The translations under genes were made by a program, and so were the position numbers. A stretch of 34,642 bases of DNA from Acidimicrobiia bacterium (GTDB lineage Bacteria > Actinomycetota > Acidimicrobiia > Spongiisociales > UBA5794): the NCBI GenBank assembly GCA_030066755.1, contig JASJAX010000032.1, positions 1 to 34,642 on the forward strand. Reading direction: 5' to 3'. The stretch's first letter is position 1; each line of letters begins with the position of its first letter. Below, piece by piece: positions 16,701-28,700 of this stretch. The notes beneath the pieces are model-generated. The model made no database searches. It was not told where the DNA came from and saw nothing but the letters and a program-made list of their open reading frames with translations.

Positions 16701-19700
16701 GTCATCGAACCGCCGAGCGCGTTGGCTTCCTGGATGGCCGCGTCGAGGGTGCACTCCGGGTCGCCGCCCACGATCGTGCCACCGGTATCGCACACCGCAT
16801 CACCCGGGGTAGCGTCGGCGCTATTGCCGCCGGAGTTGACCACGATTACGGCGGCCGTGACCGGTGCGACGGGCGAGAACTCGGAGGTCGAGCCGTAGGT
16901 TCCGATCACACCCTCGGTCAGCGTTGCGGTGAGCTCGTCGGTGATGAAGCCGGAGAACACGGCGACGTACGACGCTGAGCCACCCGGATGGGCGATCGAG
17001 TCCTGGTACTCGAGCGCCTCACCCTCGCCATAGCCGGACGGGTCGACACCCGACGGATTGGAGTAGAACTCGACCACGTAGTTCCCTGGTGGCGCATCGA
17101 CCGTGTAGTTGACCGTGATCCATGGGGGAGCGATCACCGCAGAATCGATGACCGGGTAGTTGAGGAGATCGTTGGGTCCCGGATCGGCGTCACCCACGTC
17201 ATTGATCGTGGGGCCGTCGTTGCCGAGGTCGATGCCCAGCTGCCCGTTCGCGTAGATCGAGTTGCCGACGATCGAGTTGCCGGTCAGCGAGGTCGGCTCG
17301 AGCAGCACGCCGTCCCATGCGTTGTGGGCAATCGTGTTCGTCGCGATCAACGTGTTGGCGACAGGATCGATGTGGACACCGTTGGCGCCGTTCCCCAGCG
17401 GCGTCGTCCCGTCAGCGGCAACGCCGACGAGGTTCTCGATGATCCGGTTGTTCGCAGTACCGGAGGACAACCAGTCGGCGATGATGATGCCGTCGCCGGT
17501 GTTGCCGGAGATGACGTTGCCTTGCCCGACGTCGCCGATCCAGTTGCTCGATGCCCCGGATTCAACCTGGACCCCGCGGTCGCCGTTCGGGACGGCGGCG
17601 TCCCCGGCCGCGTTGGTCCCGATGTAGTTGTGGGTGATGCGGTTGAGGTCGGTCCCGCTGTCGGTGAGATAGATGCCGTCTTCCGTGTTGCCGGAGATGA
17701 CGTTGCCCCAGGCGGCGGTCGGCCCACCGATGTCGTTTGCCGTGGCCGCATTGTCGATGTAGACCCCGGCCCGTCCGTTCGCGACGGCAGCATCTCCTGC
17801 GGCATTGGTGCCGATGGAGTTCCCAGACACGAAGTTGCCCGTCGACCCTGCGCCGATGAGGAGAACGCCGTCCTGCCCGTTGCCGGAGATGACGTTGCCG
17901 GCTCCGACGGCGTTGCCTCCGACGAGGTTCCCGGGAGCATCGCTGAGATCGACGCCTTCGTCGCTGTTGGGGACGGCAGCATCACCGGCAGCGTTGAGAC
18001 CGAAGTAGTTCCCCTGGATGGTGTTTCCCGTAGCGTCCGCGCCGTCGAGCAAGATCCCGTTGTTGTCGTTGCCGGACACGACGTTTCGGTGGTTGGCGGT
18101 GAGGCCACCGATCGTGTTGCCGGGCGATCCGTCGATGTAGATCCCGTTGTTGCCGTTGCCGAGGTCTCCGGCCCCGGAAACGGCCGTTCCGATGTGGTTG
18201 CCGACGATGAGGTTGCCCGTGGTGTCGTTGCGCTGAATGAAGATGCCGTCATCGGTGTTGCCGGAGATGACGTTCCGTTCGCCGACGGTGAGACCGCCCA
18301 CCGTGTTGTTGGTCGTCCCGTTGACGATGGCGATGCCGGTGCTGTTCGGGAGCGGGGTGATGCCGTCGGCGGCGATCCCGATGTAGTTGCCGGACACGGT
18401 GTTGTTGGTTCCGATCGCCAGCACGACCCCGTACGGTGCGTTGCCGGAGATGATGTTGCGCTCAGCCGCGGTGTCGCCACCGACGGTGTTGCCGTCACCG
18501 TCGATGAGCACCCCACCCGACCAGGAGACAGCGCCGTTCTGGATGGCGCCGTCACCGGCAGCATTCGTCCCGATGTAGTTCCCGATGACGACGTTTCCCG
18601 TATAGGTCGGGTCGATGTCGACGCCCTCGTCCGGGTTTCCGGACAGCACGTTCCGGGTTGCTGCTCCGGCCGTCCCACCGATGGTGTTGCCGTCGGAGAC
18701 GATCTGGATGCCGTTGGATCCGTTGGCCAGGGCAGCAGTGCCGACGGCATTGGTGCCGATGTAGCTGCCGGTTACGGTGTGGCCACCGGCGCCATCGAGT
18801 CGAACGCCGTCGCGAGGGAAGCGATTGATCGCCATGGCGTGTACCACGGTGCCGGCCCCCGTTGCGGTCAGGCCGTCGGTTCCTCCAGCGCCGCCGGTGC
18901 CGTTGAGTTCGAGTTCCGGTCCGAGGCCATTGATGTTGCGGACGGCCTGCCCGTCGGCGAGGTCGTACGCGGTTCCGTCGATGGTGGTGGCGGCATCGGA
19001 GATCGCGTCGAGGACGTTGGTGACGTCGATCCGCCACCATTGATCGGCGACCTGGGACGCATTCGATGGTTCGACCGGGACGAAGCGCATCACGTTCGAA
19101 CCGGAGATGGCGTTGGCGTTCTGGATGAACTGGCGGAGCGAACCCTGAACGGTCCGGTTGGCGCCGAGGTCGTCGTCGCTGAGATCGCCGCCTCGGGTGT
19201 TGGTCACGACGTTGAACGAGAAGCCGAAGTCGATGCCGATGTACCCGCTGCCGGAGATGGTGAGGACCACGCGGTGATTCCAGAATGCGTCGCTGTCCGA
19301 GACTGCACCGGTGATGCCGCCGTAGCAGGAGCCACTCCCAGCGTTGGGGGTGGAGCTTCCGGCGCCGTTGGCGCACGGTGCGGTGTCGGGACCGTACGTT
19401 TGTACCGCCCAGATGTCTCCCTGCACCGCGGCGGGGTCTTGCGCAGAGGGCACCGTGCGAGAGTCGACTCGCACGGTGTAGGTGTCGTCGGCGAGGCCGT
19501 GGAAGGTGTAGCCGCCGGCGGCGTCGGTCACGACGGACTGTACGAGCGTGTTCGTTCCGTCGTAGAGGTGGACGTCGACTCCCGGTGCGCCGGGGTTGGC
19601 GACGCTCCCAATGGAGCCGTCGAGCAGGAGGTCGCCGTTGATGTCTTCGAACACGGTGCCGGTGATGAACGGAAGTCGGTTGACGGCGACCTGGTGCTCC

Positions 19701-22700
19701 GGGACGAAGGCGGATTGGGCAGGGCCGGTGATCGGGCCGACGCCGACGTAGTCGCCGATCAGGCCACCGCCGGTGCCGGTGTAGCGGACGAGTTTGTTCC
19801 GGCCACCGACGTACAGGTGTCCGTCTGGACCGAAGATCGCGCCGCGTGGTTCGTCGATACCGCCGCCCGAGGCAAAGACGCCCATCGGCGATCCAGTCGA
19901 TCCGTTGTACTTCAGGACCTCGTTGGTGAGCACCGACGTGACGTACAGGTGCCCATCGGGTCCGAAGGTCAGCTCCGACGGCGCGTTGAGGCCTCCACCC
20001 GTGGCGAAGACGTCGACGAAGACGCCCGTGATGCCGTTGTAGCGCAGTACCTGGTCGGTGTTGAAGCTGGAAACGTAGAGGTACCCATCCGGACCGAAGA
20101 CGAGGTCGTCGGGTTCGTCGAGCTCGGGTCCACCCGCGAACACGCCGAGGGGCGCACCGCTCGTCCCATGGAACTTGAGGATCTGATCGCCGAAGTTGGA
20201 CGAGACATAGAGGTGACCGTCGGGCCCGAACCTCATACCGGCCGGCCCGTCGAGGGCTCCGGACTGGAAGGTGACGAACTCTCGGATGAGCACCCCCGCG
20301 ACCGGGTTGAACTCGAGGATGCGGTCCCCGGTGTAGTCGCCGACGTAGAGGAGACCGTTGGGCCCGATCGTGGCCGCCAACGTCCAGCCAAGCCCTGTTG
20401 ATGCTCCGATGTTGTCCCTGATCGCGCCGGTCGTCGGCCAGAGCCGGAAGAGTTCCTCGGTGGCGAACAGTCCCGGCACGACCATCATGTTCTGGTGCCA
20501 CGGCAGTCCGGGGGGGCTGTCCTCGTCGGCGACAGCGGCCGTGATTGGGTAGGTGAGGCCGCCTTCGGCGTAGTCGTAAGTGTGGGTGAATGACGCGGGG
20601 TTGCCGGCAATCGTGGAAACGGAGCCGTCGCCCCAATTGATCACCCAGCCGGTGACGGTGTCGTCGCCGGGGTCGGTGACGGACAGGTTGACCGTGTAGA
20701 TCGAGCCGGCGTCGATGGTGCCGGTGCCGGTTACGGAGATCGTGGGTGCCGTGTTGGCGATGGTCCAATTGACGGTTGCGGTGTCGGTGTTGCCGTTCCC
20801 ATCGTCGACCTCGAGCCCGATCGGATACGGCCCGCCGTCGTCGTCGAAGCCGAGGCCGACGAGGGTGAGCCACGGGATCGTTGGGTTGTCGCCGGTCGCA
20901 TCGTCGTACTGGCCGTCGTTGTCGATGTCCCAGTTGTAGGTGAGGGGGTCGGTGTCGGGGTCGGATGAAGCGGAGCCGTCGAGGATCAGATCCTCACCCT
21001 CGTCGGTGGAATACGGGCCACCCGGAACGGCAGTCGGTGGACCGTTCGGCGCGCCGAGGTCGAGGATGTATACGGAGCCGCTGTCGACGAAGCCATCGTC
21101 GTCTCCGAAGACCCCGACTGCGATCCCAATGGTGCCGTCGCCGTCGAGGTCACCGATGCCGGCCACGGCGAACCCGAACTGGTCGCTCGTGTTGATGGTC
21201 ACGCTGAGGCCACCTTCGAGGTTGCTGATCTTCTGGTGGCTCTTGACCGTGCCGTTGCTGTTGAGGAACAGCACGTACGCGGCACCGGAGAGGCTGTTGC
21301 CGTCGTCGTCCTTCGGGGTGCCGACGATGAGGTCGGGCACACCGTCTGCGTCGAGGTCGCCGGCGGCGCCGACTGCGGTGCCGAACTCATCGTTGCTCTG
21401 GAGCACCCCGGTGAACGCTCCCTCGGTGTCGCTGATCTTCTGCTGGCCCTTGACCGTGCCGTCGGTGTCGAGGAAGAGGACGTAGGCGGCGCCGTGGTTG
21501 GTGCCGCCGTCGTCGTCCCAGTACGTGCCGACGGCAATGTCGCCGTTGCCGTCGCCGTCGACGTCACCAAGCCCGGCGACGCCGATCCCGAATCCGTCGG
21601 AACCGCCGAGTGGAGAACCGAGGAGCCCGCCGGTTGTCTGGCTGATCTTCTGAGAGCCTTTGACAGTGCCGTCGGCATTCAGGAACAGCACGTAGACCGC
21701 ACCGGCGTTGGCGAAGCCGTCGTCGTCGTCCTTGGATCCGACGACGATGTCGTTGAGTCCGTCTCCGTCGAGGTCTCCGATGGTGGCGACGGCGCCGCCG
21801 AATCGGTCGTTGGCGTCGAACAGGACGCCGAGTCCACCGTCGGTCTCGCTGATCTTCTGGGACGCCTTCACGGTGCCGTTGGCGTTGAGCAGCAGCACGT
21901 AGACGGCGCCACCGTTGCCGTTCGCTCCGTCGTCGTCCTGATGGGCGCCTACAGCGATGTCGTTGACGCCGTCGCCGTCGAGATCGCCGAGGCCCGTCAC
22001 AGCGATGCCGAACTCGTCGGCATTATCCAGGACGGCGTTGAATCCACCGTCGGTGTCGCTGATCTTCTGCTGGCCCTTGACCGTCCCGTTGCCGTTCATG
22101 AAGAGGATGTAGACGGCTCCGCGGTCGCTGCTGCCGTCGTCGTCGTTCGGTGCGCCTACCGCGATGTCGTTGACCCCGTCCCCGTCGAGGTCCCCAATGG
22201 GTGCGATCGCTCGGCCGAAGTGGTCGCTGACACCGAGCGTCGGAGCGAGGCCGCCCAGCGTCTCACTGATGAGTTGCTCGTCTGCGACGGTGCCGTCTGA
22301 AGCGGAGGTCGGGAGGTCGAGATAGTCGGGTTGGGCGTCCCGGTCGGCGTCCTCGGCATCGCGGGGGTCGCCGTCGCCGTTCGGGTCGGCGTTCTCGGCC
22401 GAGGTGCCAACCGTGTCGCCGTCATCATCGGAGTCGAGGTAGTTGGGGTTGCCGTCTCCGTCGGTGTTGGGACCGGAGTTGGTCGCCGGGTTGCCGTCCC
22501 CGTCCGTGTTGGCGTCTTCGTAGTAGTCGCAGAGACCGTCGGCGTCGGCGTCGTTGGCACACGGATCGGTGAGTGCGACAACGTAGACCGCGCCGCGGTT
22601 GGTTCCTCCGTCGTCGTCGCTTGCTGCAGCCACGATGATGTCGATGTCACCGTCCGAGTCGAAGTCGCCGAGGCCGGACACGCTGACCCCGAAGTTGTCG

Positions 22701-25700
22701 TTGGCCTCGAGGAAGGTGTTGAAGCCGGCGGTGAACGCGGAAATTCGCTGGTCCGACTTGACCGTTCCATCGGTGTTGAGAGCCAGGAGATAGACGGCTC
22801 CACCGTCCGTTGACCAGCTGTCGTCGCGCAGAGCGCCGACGGCGGCATCCGGAACGCCATCTCCGTCGTAGTCGCCGATTCCGGCAACCGAGCGGCCGAA
22901 CCAGTCGTCGTCGTCAAGGCCGCCGCTGAATGCGCCGGCGGTGTCGGAGATCTTCTGCTCGGCTTTGACGGTGCCGTCCGGGTTCAAGAAGAGGACGTAG
23001 GCGGCACCACGATCGGTTCCACCGTCATCGTCACGCTCTACTCCGATGATCACATCGGGCGTACCGTCGCCGTCGATGTCGCCGAGCCCGGCAACTCCGC
23101 GTGCAAAGCGGTCGTCGTCGGAAAGCACGCCCCCGAATCCGCCGGCGGTGTCGGAGATCTTCTGCTCAGTTTTGACGGTGCCGTTCGAGTTCAGGAACAG
23201 GATGTAAGCGGCACCGCGGTTGGTTCCTCCGTCGTCGTCGTTGAGCGCGCCAACGACGATGTCGCGCACGCCGTCACCATCGAGATCCCCAAGCGGTGCA
23301 ATGGTCGATCCGAAGTTGTCGACGGTATCGAGGGAGGAAGCGAAACCGCCGGCGGTGTCGGAGATCTTCTGCTCGGCTTTGACGGTGCCGTTGGCATTGA
23401 GGAAGAGGATGTGGACCGCGCCGCTGTCGGTGGCACCGTCGTCGTCACCCGACGCGCCAACGGCGATGTCGTTGATACCGTCGCCATCGAGGTCGCCGAT
23501 CCCGGCGACCTCGCGACCGAACTTGTCGTCGTCATCGAGCACGGCACTCAGTCCGCCGGTGATGTCACTGATCTTCTGCTCACCCTTGACCGTGCCGTCG
23601 GCGTTGAGGAAGAGGACGTAGACGGCGCCGCGCCCCGGACCACCGTCGTCGTCTCCCACGGACCCGACCACGAAGTCGGCGACGCCGTCGCCGTCGAGGT
23701 CCCCGATCGAGGCGACACCCGACCCGAAGAAGTCGTCATCGGACAGGTTCGTGACGACCAGGCCGCCGTCCGTGTCGCTGATCTTCTGGGTGTACTCCAC
23801 CAGCTGCGAGTGGGCGGTGATTGGTGCGTCGAGGTAGTCCGGTTGACCGTCCGAGTCGCTATCCAGGGCATCCCGCGGGTCGCCGTCGCCGTTGGGGTCG
23901 GCGTTCTCGGATGCCGTCGGCGTACCGTCGCCGTCATCGTCGTCATCGAGGTAGTTGGGGATGAGATCACCATCGGTGTCGGGCCCGGGATTGGTTGTCG
24001 GGTCGTTGTCGGCGTCGGTGTTGGCGTCTTCCTCGAGATCGCACAGCCCGTCGAGGTCGGTGTCGGCACAAGCGACGGTCGAGTTGGCTGAGAACTCGGA
24101 GGTGTTGTTCGAGCCGTCGCTCGTGATCGCTGAGACTTCGTCACCGGCCGACAGTGCAGTGATCCCGGTCAGCGTCCAGTCGCCGGACCCGTTTGCGGTG
24201 GCCGTACCCAGATACTCGATCCCCTCGCCGTAATCGGTTCCACCCGAGTCATCACCGGCGCCTGCGACCGCCCGATAGACCTCGACGTCACAGTTGCCGC
24301 AGGAGGTGCCCGAGACGGTCGTCGGTATTGCCGAGCTGATTGCCGGCGCGTCCAGGCCGTTGTTGCCGGTGGTAGCGAGCGTGCCTGCGGTGAGGGTCAC
24401 CCCGTCGCCTTGGCCGTGCGGTTCCTGGAGATCCGTGGACTCCACCAGATCGATTGAGATTCCGGTGTTGGTGCCGAAGGTGTTCTGGCTGATGAGGTTT
24501 CCACTGGCTGCCGACCACGTGGGCACCGTGACGGGACGCTCGCCGACCACGATCACGCCCGGTCCCGTGTTGTTGGTGATCACGTTCTTCGACACGGTGC
24601 TGCCGGTACCGAATATCCGGAGACCGGCCGTCTCGGCGCCGCCGGACCCATTCTGAATCAGGGTGTTGTTCTCGATGGTGTTGTTGCCGGGGCTCCGCCA
24701 CGTGTCGATTCCCGGCCCGTCGGTTTGGGTGATGTAGTTCCCGATGGCGGAGTGACCGGTGCTCGTGGTGCCTTCGAACGCCAACGTGTCCATGTACGGG
24801 CCGGAGGCGTTGTCGAGGCCGGCCGCTCGTATCTCGTTGCCGGTGACGAGCCATCCGCCGGTGTTGGTGTTGATCATGACGCCGTTGTAATAGGCGAAGC
24901 CGATGAGGTTGTCGCGAATCCGATTCTCCTGGCCGGGGCCGCCCGAGATTGCGTCGGTGACGAGAATGTTGTTGCCGTCGGTGCGGGCTGCCAGACCGGG
25001 GTCGGCGAAGCCGTCGGCGGCCGTCCCGATGACGTTCTGCTCGATGACGATCGCCTCGAGAGCCGGGCCTCCGCTCGGCCCAACCTGGATGTTGGCGTCG
25101 CTCCCTGCGGTCGTGTGATCGCCAAAGCCGTAGATGGCAAGCCGCCTCACCGTGGTGGAGTCGGCCTGGATCACGAACCCGGCTTGCGGGGGAGACAGGA
25201 TGGTCTGGTCGCCTTGGATCTCGAGTTCAGGGCCCGCGACTTGGGGCAGGGCGACGTTGTCTACGCCGACGAGGACTCCGCCGCCTGCGTTGGCGCCCAG
25301 GAAACCGGCGTTCGTGTCCCGCAATGTCGTGCCGTCGCCGAGGTCGAACGCAGTTCCGTCGATGGTCGTGCCGGCATCGGTGAGCGGGGGCAGGGCGTTC
25401 GACACGGACACCGCCCACCACGTGCCGTCGTTGGTCGGTTCGACAGGGACAAACCGCATCGAGTTTGCTCCGGATATGGCATTGGCGTTCTGGATGAACT
25501 GCCGGAGCGAGCCCTGCACGGTCCGGTTCGCTCCACCGTCGTCGTCGGTGTTGTCGCCGCCGCGGGTGCTTGTGACGACGTTGAACGAGAACCCGAAGTC
25601 GACGTTCGAGATGTCAGCGCCCGCTACCCGCGCCCAAGTCCAGTGCTGAGGGAACGCCATGCTGTCTGAATTGACGCCCATTCCGCCGTAGCAAGGGCCA

Positions 25701-28700
25701 GACGTTCCTCGTTCGTTGGCGGAACCTCCACCGTTGGCGCAGATCGAGCCTGCGGCGCCGTACGTCTGCTCAGCCCAGATGTCGCCTTGGGTGGCTCCCG
25801 GGTCCTGCGACGAAGCGACGGTGGTCGAGTCGACCACGACGTAGTAGTCATCGTCGGAGAGTGTCCCGAACGAGTAGTTGCCACTCCCATCGGTCTGGAT
25901 CGGCCCCGCCACGAGCGTGTCGATCCCGACCTCGCGGACGCCGTTGCCGTTGGTGTCCTCGTACAGGTACACGTCCACCCCTGCGGCTCCGGGGTTGCTG
26001 GCATCTCCGATCGTGCCGTCGTTGAGCACGTCACCGGCGACGTCCTCGAAGACGGTGCCGGAGATCGAGTACCCAGCCTGACCAACGGCGAGGGTGAAGT
26101 AGTCGCCGTCGTTGAAGGATGCGAGATTGAACGTGGCCACGCCACCGGCGTAGGAAGCAGCGACAACGTCCGTTGCGCCGGTGGTGAAGTCGCCGTCGGC
26201 GTCGATCAGCAGATGGAAGTCTGCAGGGTCGGAGCTCGGCGGTGTCAACGCACCCACGTCGAGAGCGACGGTGGCGGTTCCGACGTCGCCGGTCTCGTCG
26301 ACCCGCCACGTGCGTTGGAGGCGCTCACCGAAGGGCGACCCAGTGGTCGTCCATGTCGTGGCACCGTCGTCGTTGCCCCACACGAGAAAGTCGCCGTCGC
26401 CCTGGCTCGAGGCGGTCGTAATGTTCACGATCGAGTCGGCACTGACCGACCGCGATGCGGTCTGATCGAGCGCCGCTGCGTCGTCTTGGCCGATGCCGGC
26501 GATGTCGTTCTTGTAGGAAGTGTTGACGGTGGCGTCCCAGATCACCGTTCCGTCGGAGCGCACGTAGTTGTAGGGGGTGGTCTGGTCGAGGGTCAGGCCG
26601 TACTTGATTGCGAGGTAGCTCTGAATCCGCTGGTGCTCTGCGTCGGTGGCTCGGGTCGAGTACGAGATGACCTCGGCGATCTTGCCGTCGAGGTACTCAC
26701 CGGGCCACGGCGAGTTCGGATTGGCGGCCGCCACGTTGTACGCCTCGTCAGTTGTTGCGAGGAACGCACCGTTCACTGCGTTGTCGACCTCGAGACCATC
26801 GGCGTAGATGTCGGTTCCGTTCAACGCTGCGTTGCTGCGCGACGCCAGGATCACCGGGACGCCATCCGGATATGTCGCAGTCCCGGTCTGGGCGACTCGC
26901 CAGGCTGCGGAACCTCCGTGCCCGTGCGTGACGACTTCGTCCGGGAACGTACCCGTGGTGTTGCCGAAGGCAATGAAGGCAGTGTCGGATACACAGGCGG
27001 CGCAATCGAAGGCAAAGATGTTCTGCGCCGGCGAGGCCGAGGAGATCGTGGTGTCGGGCACGACGATTACGTAGAAGGAGTGGGTCGACGCCCCGGCCGT
27101 ACCGCCGATGACATCGTCCGTGCCGTCGAAGTCGATGACGGGATTGCCGTTGACTGCGCCGGCGATGAAGTCGGGTTGCAGGCCCGGGGTTGCCTGTGTC
27201 GCGTCGTTCCCGTTGCCGGACTGGTCGCCCCACGCCGTGACGTCGGCACCGGAGGTGCTCACTCCCGCATCGGCTCGGAGCCACAGGCCAAGGTCGGCCG
27301 TGACGCCACCCGGGCCAAACGCAGGTGCTGCGGGAGTCACCGCATATGCCGTTGAGAACTCGGAGGTGGATCCGAACGGCAGCGTGGTTCCTTCTGTGGC
27401 AGTGGCCGTCAGCACGTCGCCCGCTGAGCCGGAAAGTGTTGTCGAAGGGGGCGTCGGGACGCCGCCCGTCACTGTGACGTCGACGAAGTCGGCATACGTT
27501 TCGCCTTCGCCGTTGCCGGAGGGGTCTGCACCGGAGGAGTTGGTGAAGAACTCGATGCGGTAGCTTCCATCGGGGACGTCGAGGTCGTAATCGACCGTGA
27601 TCGTTCCGCCGGACTCCGTAGCAGAGGTGATGACCGGGTAGTTCAAGAAGTCGTTCTGGCCCGTATCGCCATCGCCGGCGTCGTTGCTGGTCACGCCGTC
27701 TTCGTTGTGATCGATCCCCAGTCCACCGTTGCTGTGGATTGCGTTACCGAGGATGGAGTTTCCGGTGCTGCTCCCGGTAACTGCGACACCGTACGACGTG
27801 TTGTAGGCAACGGTGTTTGCCGCCGAAGGGGCGGTGCCACCAACGAGAGCGCCGCCGGCGCTGTTGAGGTCGATTCCCCGTCCGTTGGGGATGGCGCCGC
27901 TCCCGCTTGCGTCAGTTCCAACCAGGTTTCCCACAATCTCGGTCGACGAACCCCCGATCGTCACCATGATGCCCTGATTCGTGTTGCCCGACACCAGGTT
28001 TCCATCCGCACCTGAGCCGCCGATAGTGTTACCCGTGCCCCGCAGGACGACTCCGATCTTGTTTGGCTCAGCACTTGACCCGGTTACATCAGTTCCGATG
28101 TAGTTGCCGAGAATCGAGTTGCCGTCCGACGTCAGAGCGAAACCCTCGTCGTCCCAGTTGTTGACGACCAAGCCGCGAATGGTGCTACTGCCGCCGTTGA
28201 CTCTGAAGCCGTCGGCGTTGCCTCCCGCAGAGGTGCCAGTCACCTCGACAACTGGTCGACCGCTCGTTCCGTACTCCGTCTGCGTCGTACCGTCGATCGT
28301 CATCGATGTCGTGATGTCTGGGAGAACGGAACCGGGCTCGACAGTGAATGCGACCGGCGACGGCGTATAGCCGCCGTCCGTTTGTGGGATATCGAAGTGG
28401 ATGGTGTCGACGGTGGCCGAGGCGTTGGCCTCCTCTATTGCCGCCCGCAGCGTGCATTCGGGGTCGGACCCGATGATGCCGCCGGTATCGCAGACATCGT
28501 CGCCGGCGACGAGATCGGAAGTATCTCCAGTTGAGTTGACGGTGACGATGTTCGCCGGCGGCGGGACGGGGTTCACGATCAGCGACACGCCGAGATTGTC
28601 GTGGGATATCGGATTGTCGGCCGTTGCGGTACGGATGCCGGTAGGCGTTGTGGAGGTGATGGTCTCAGACGCGGCGTACAGCGACACGAAGCCGAGCATT

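Noticed and set aside
17270-18800. Regular ~190-bp repeats as a CRISPR or mobile-element array
   Set aside because: They are in-frame coding repeats of a beta-helix with the NVISGN/IGTNAAGD pattern.
16988-20401. An 1137-codon open frame on the plus strand, antisense to the beta-helix region
   Set aside because: It is the same kind of compositional shadow; the sense frame has clear NVISGN beta-helix motifs and SdrD-B and CSLREC domains.
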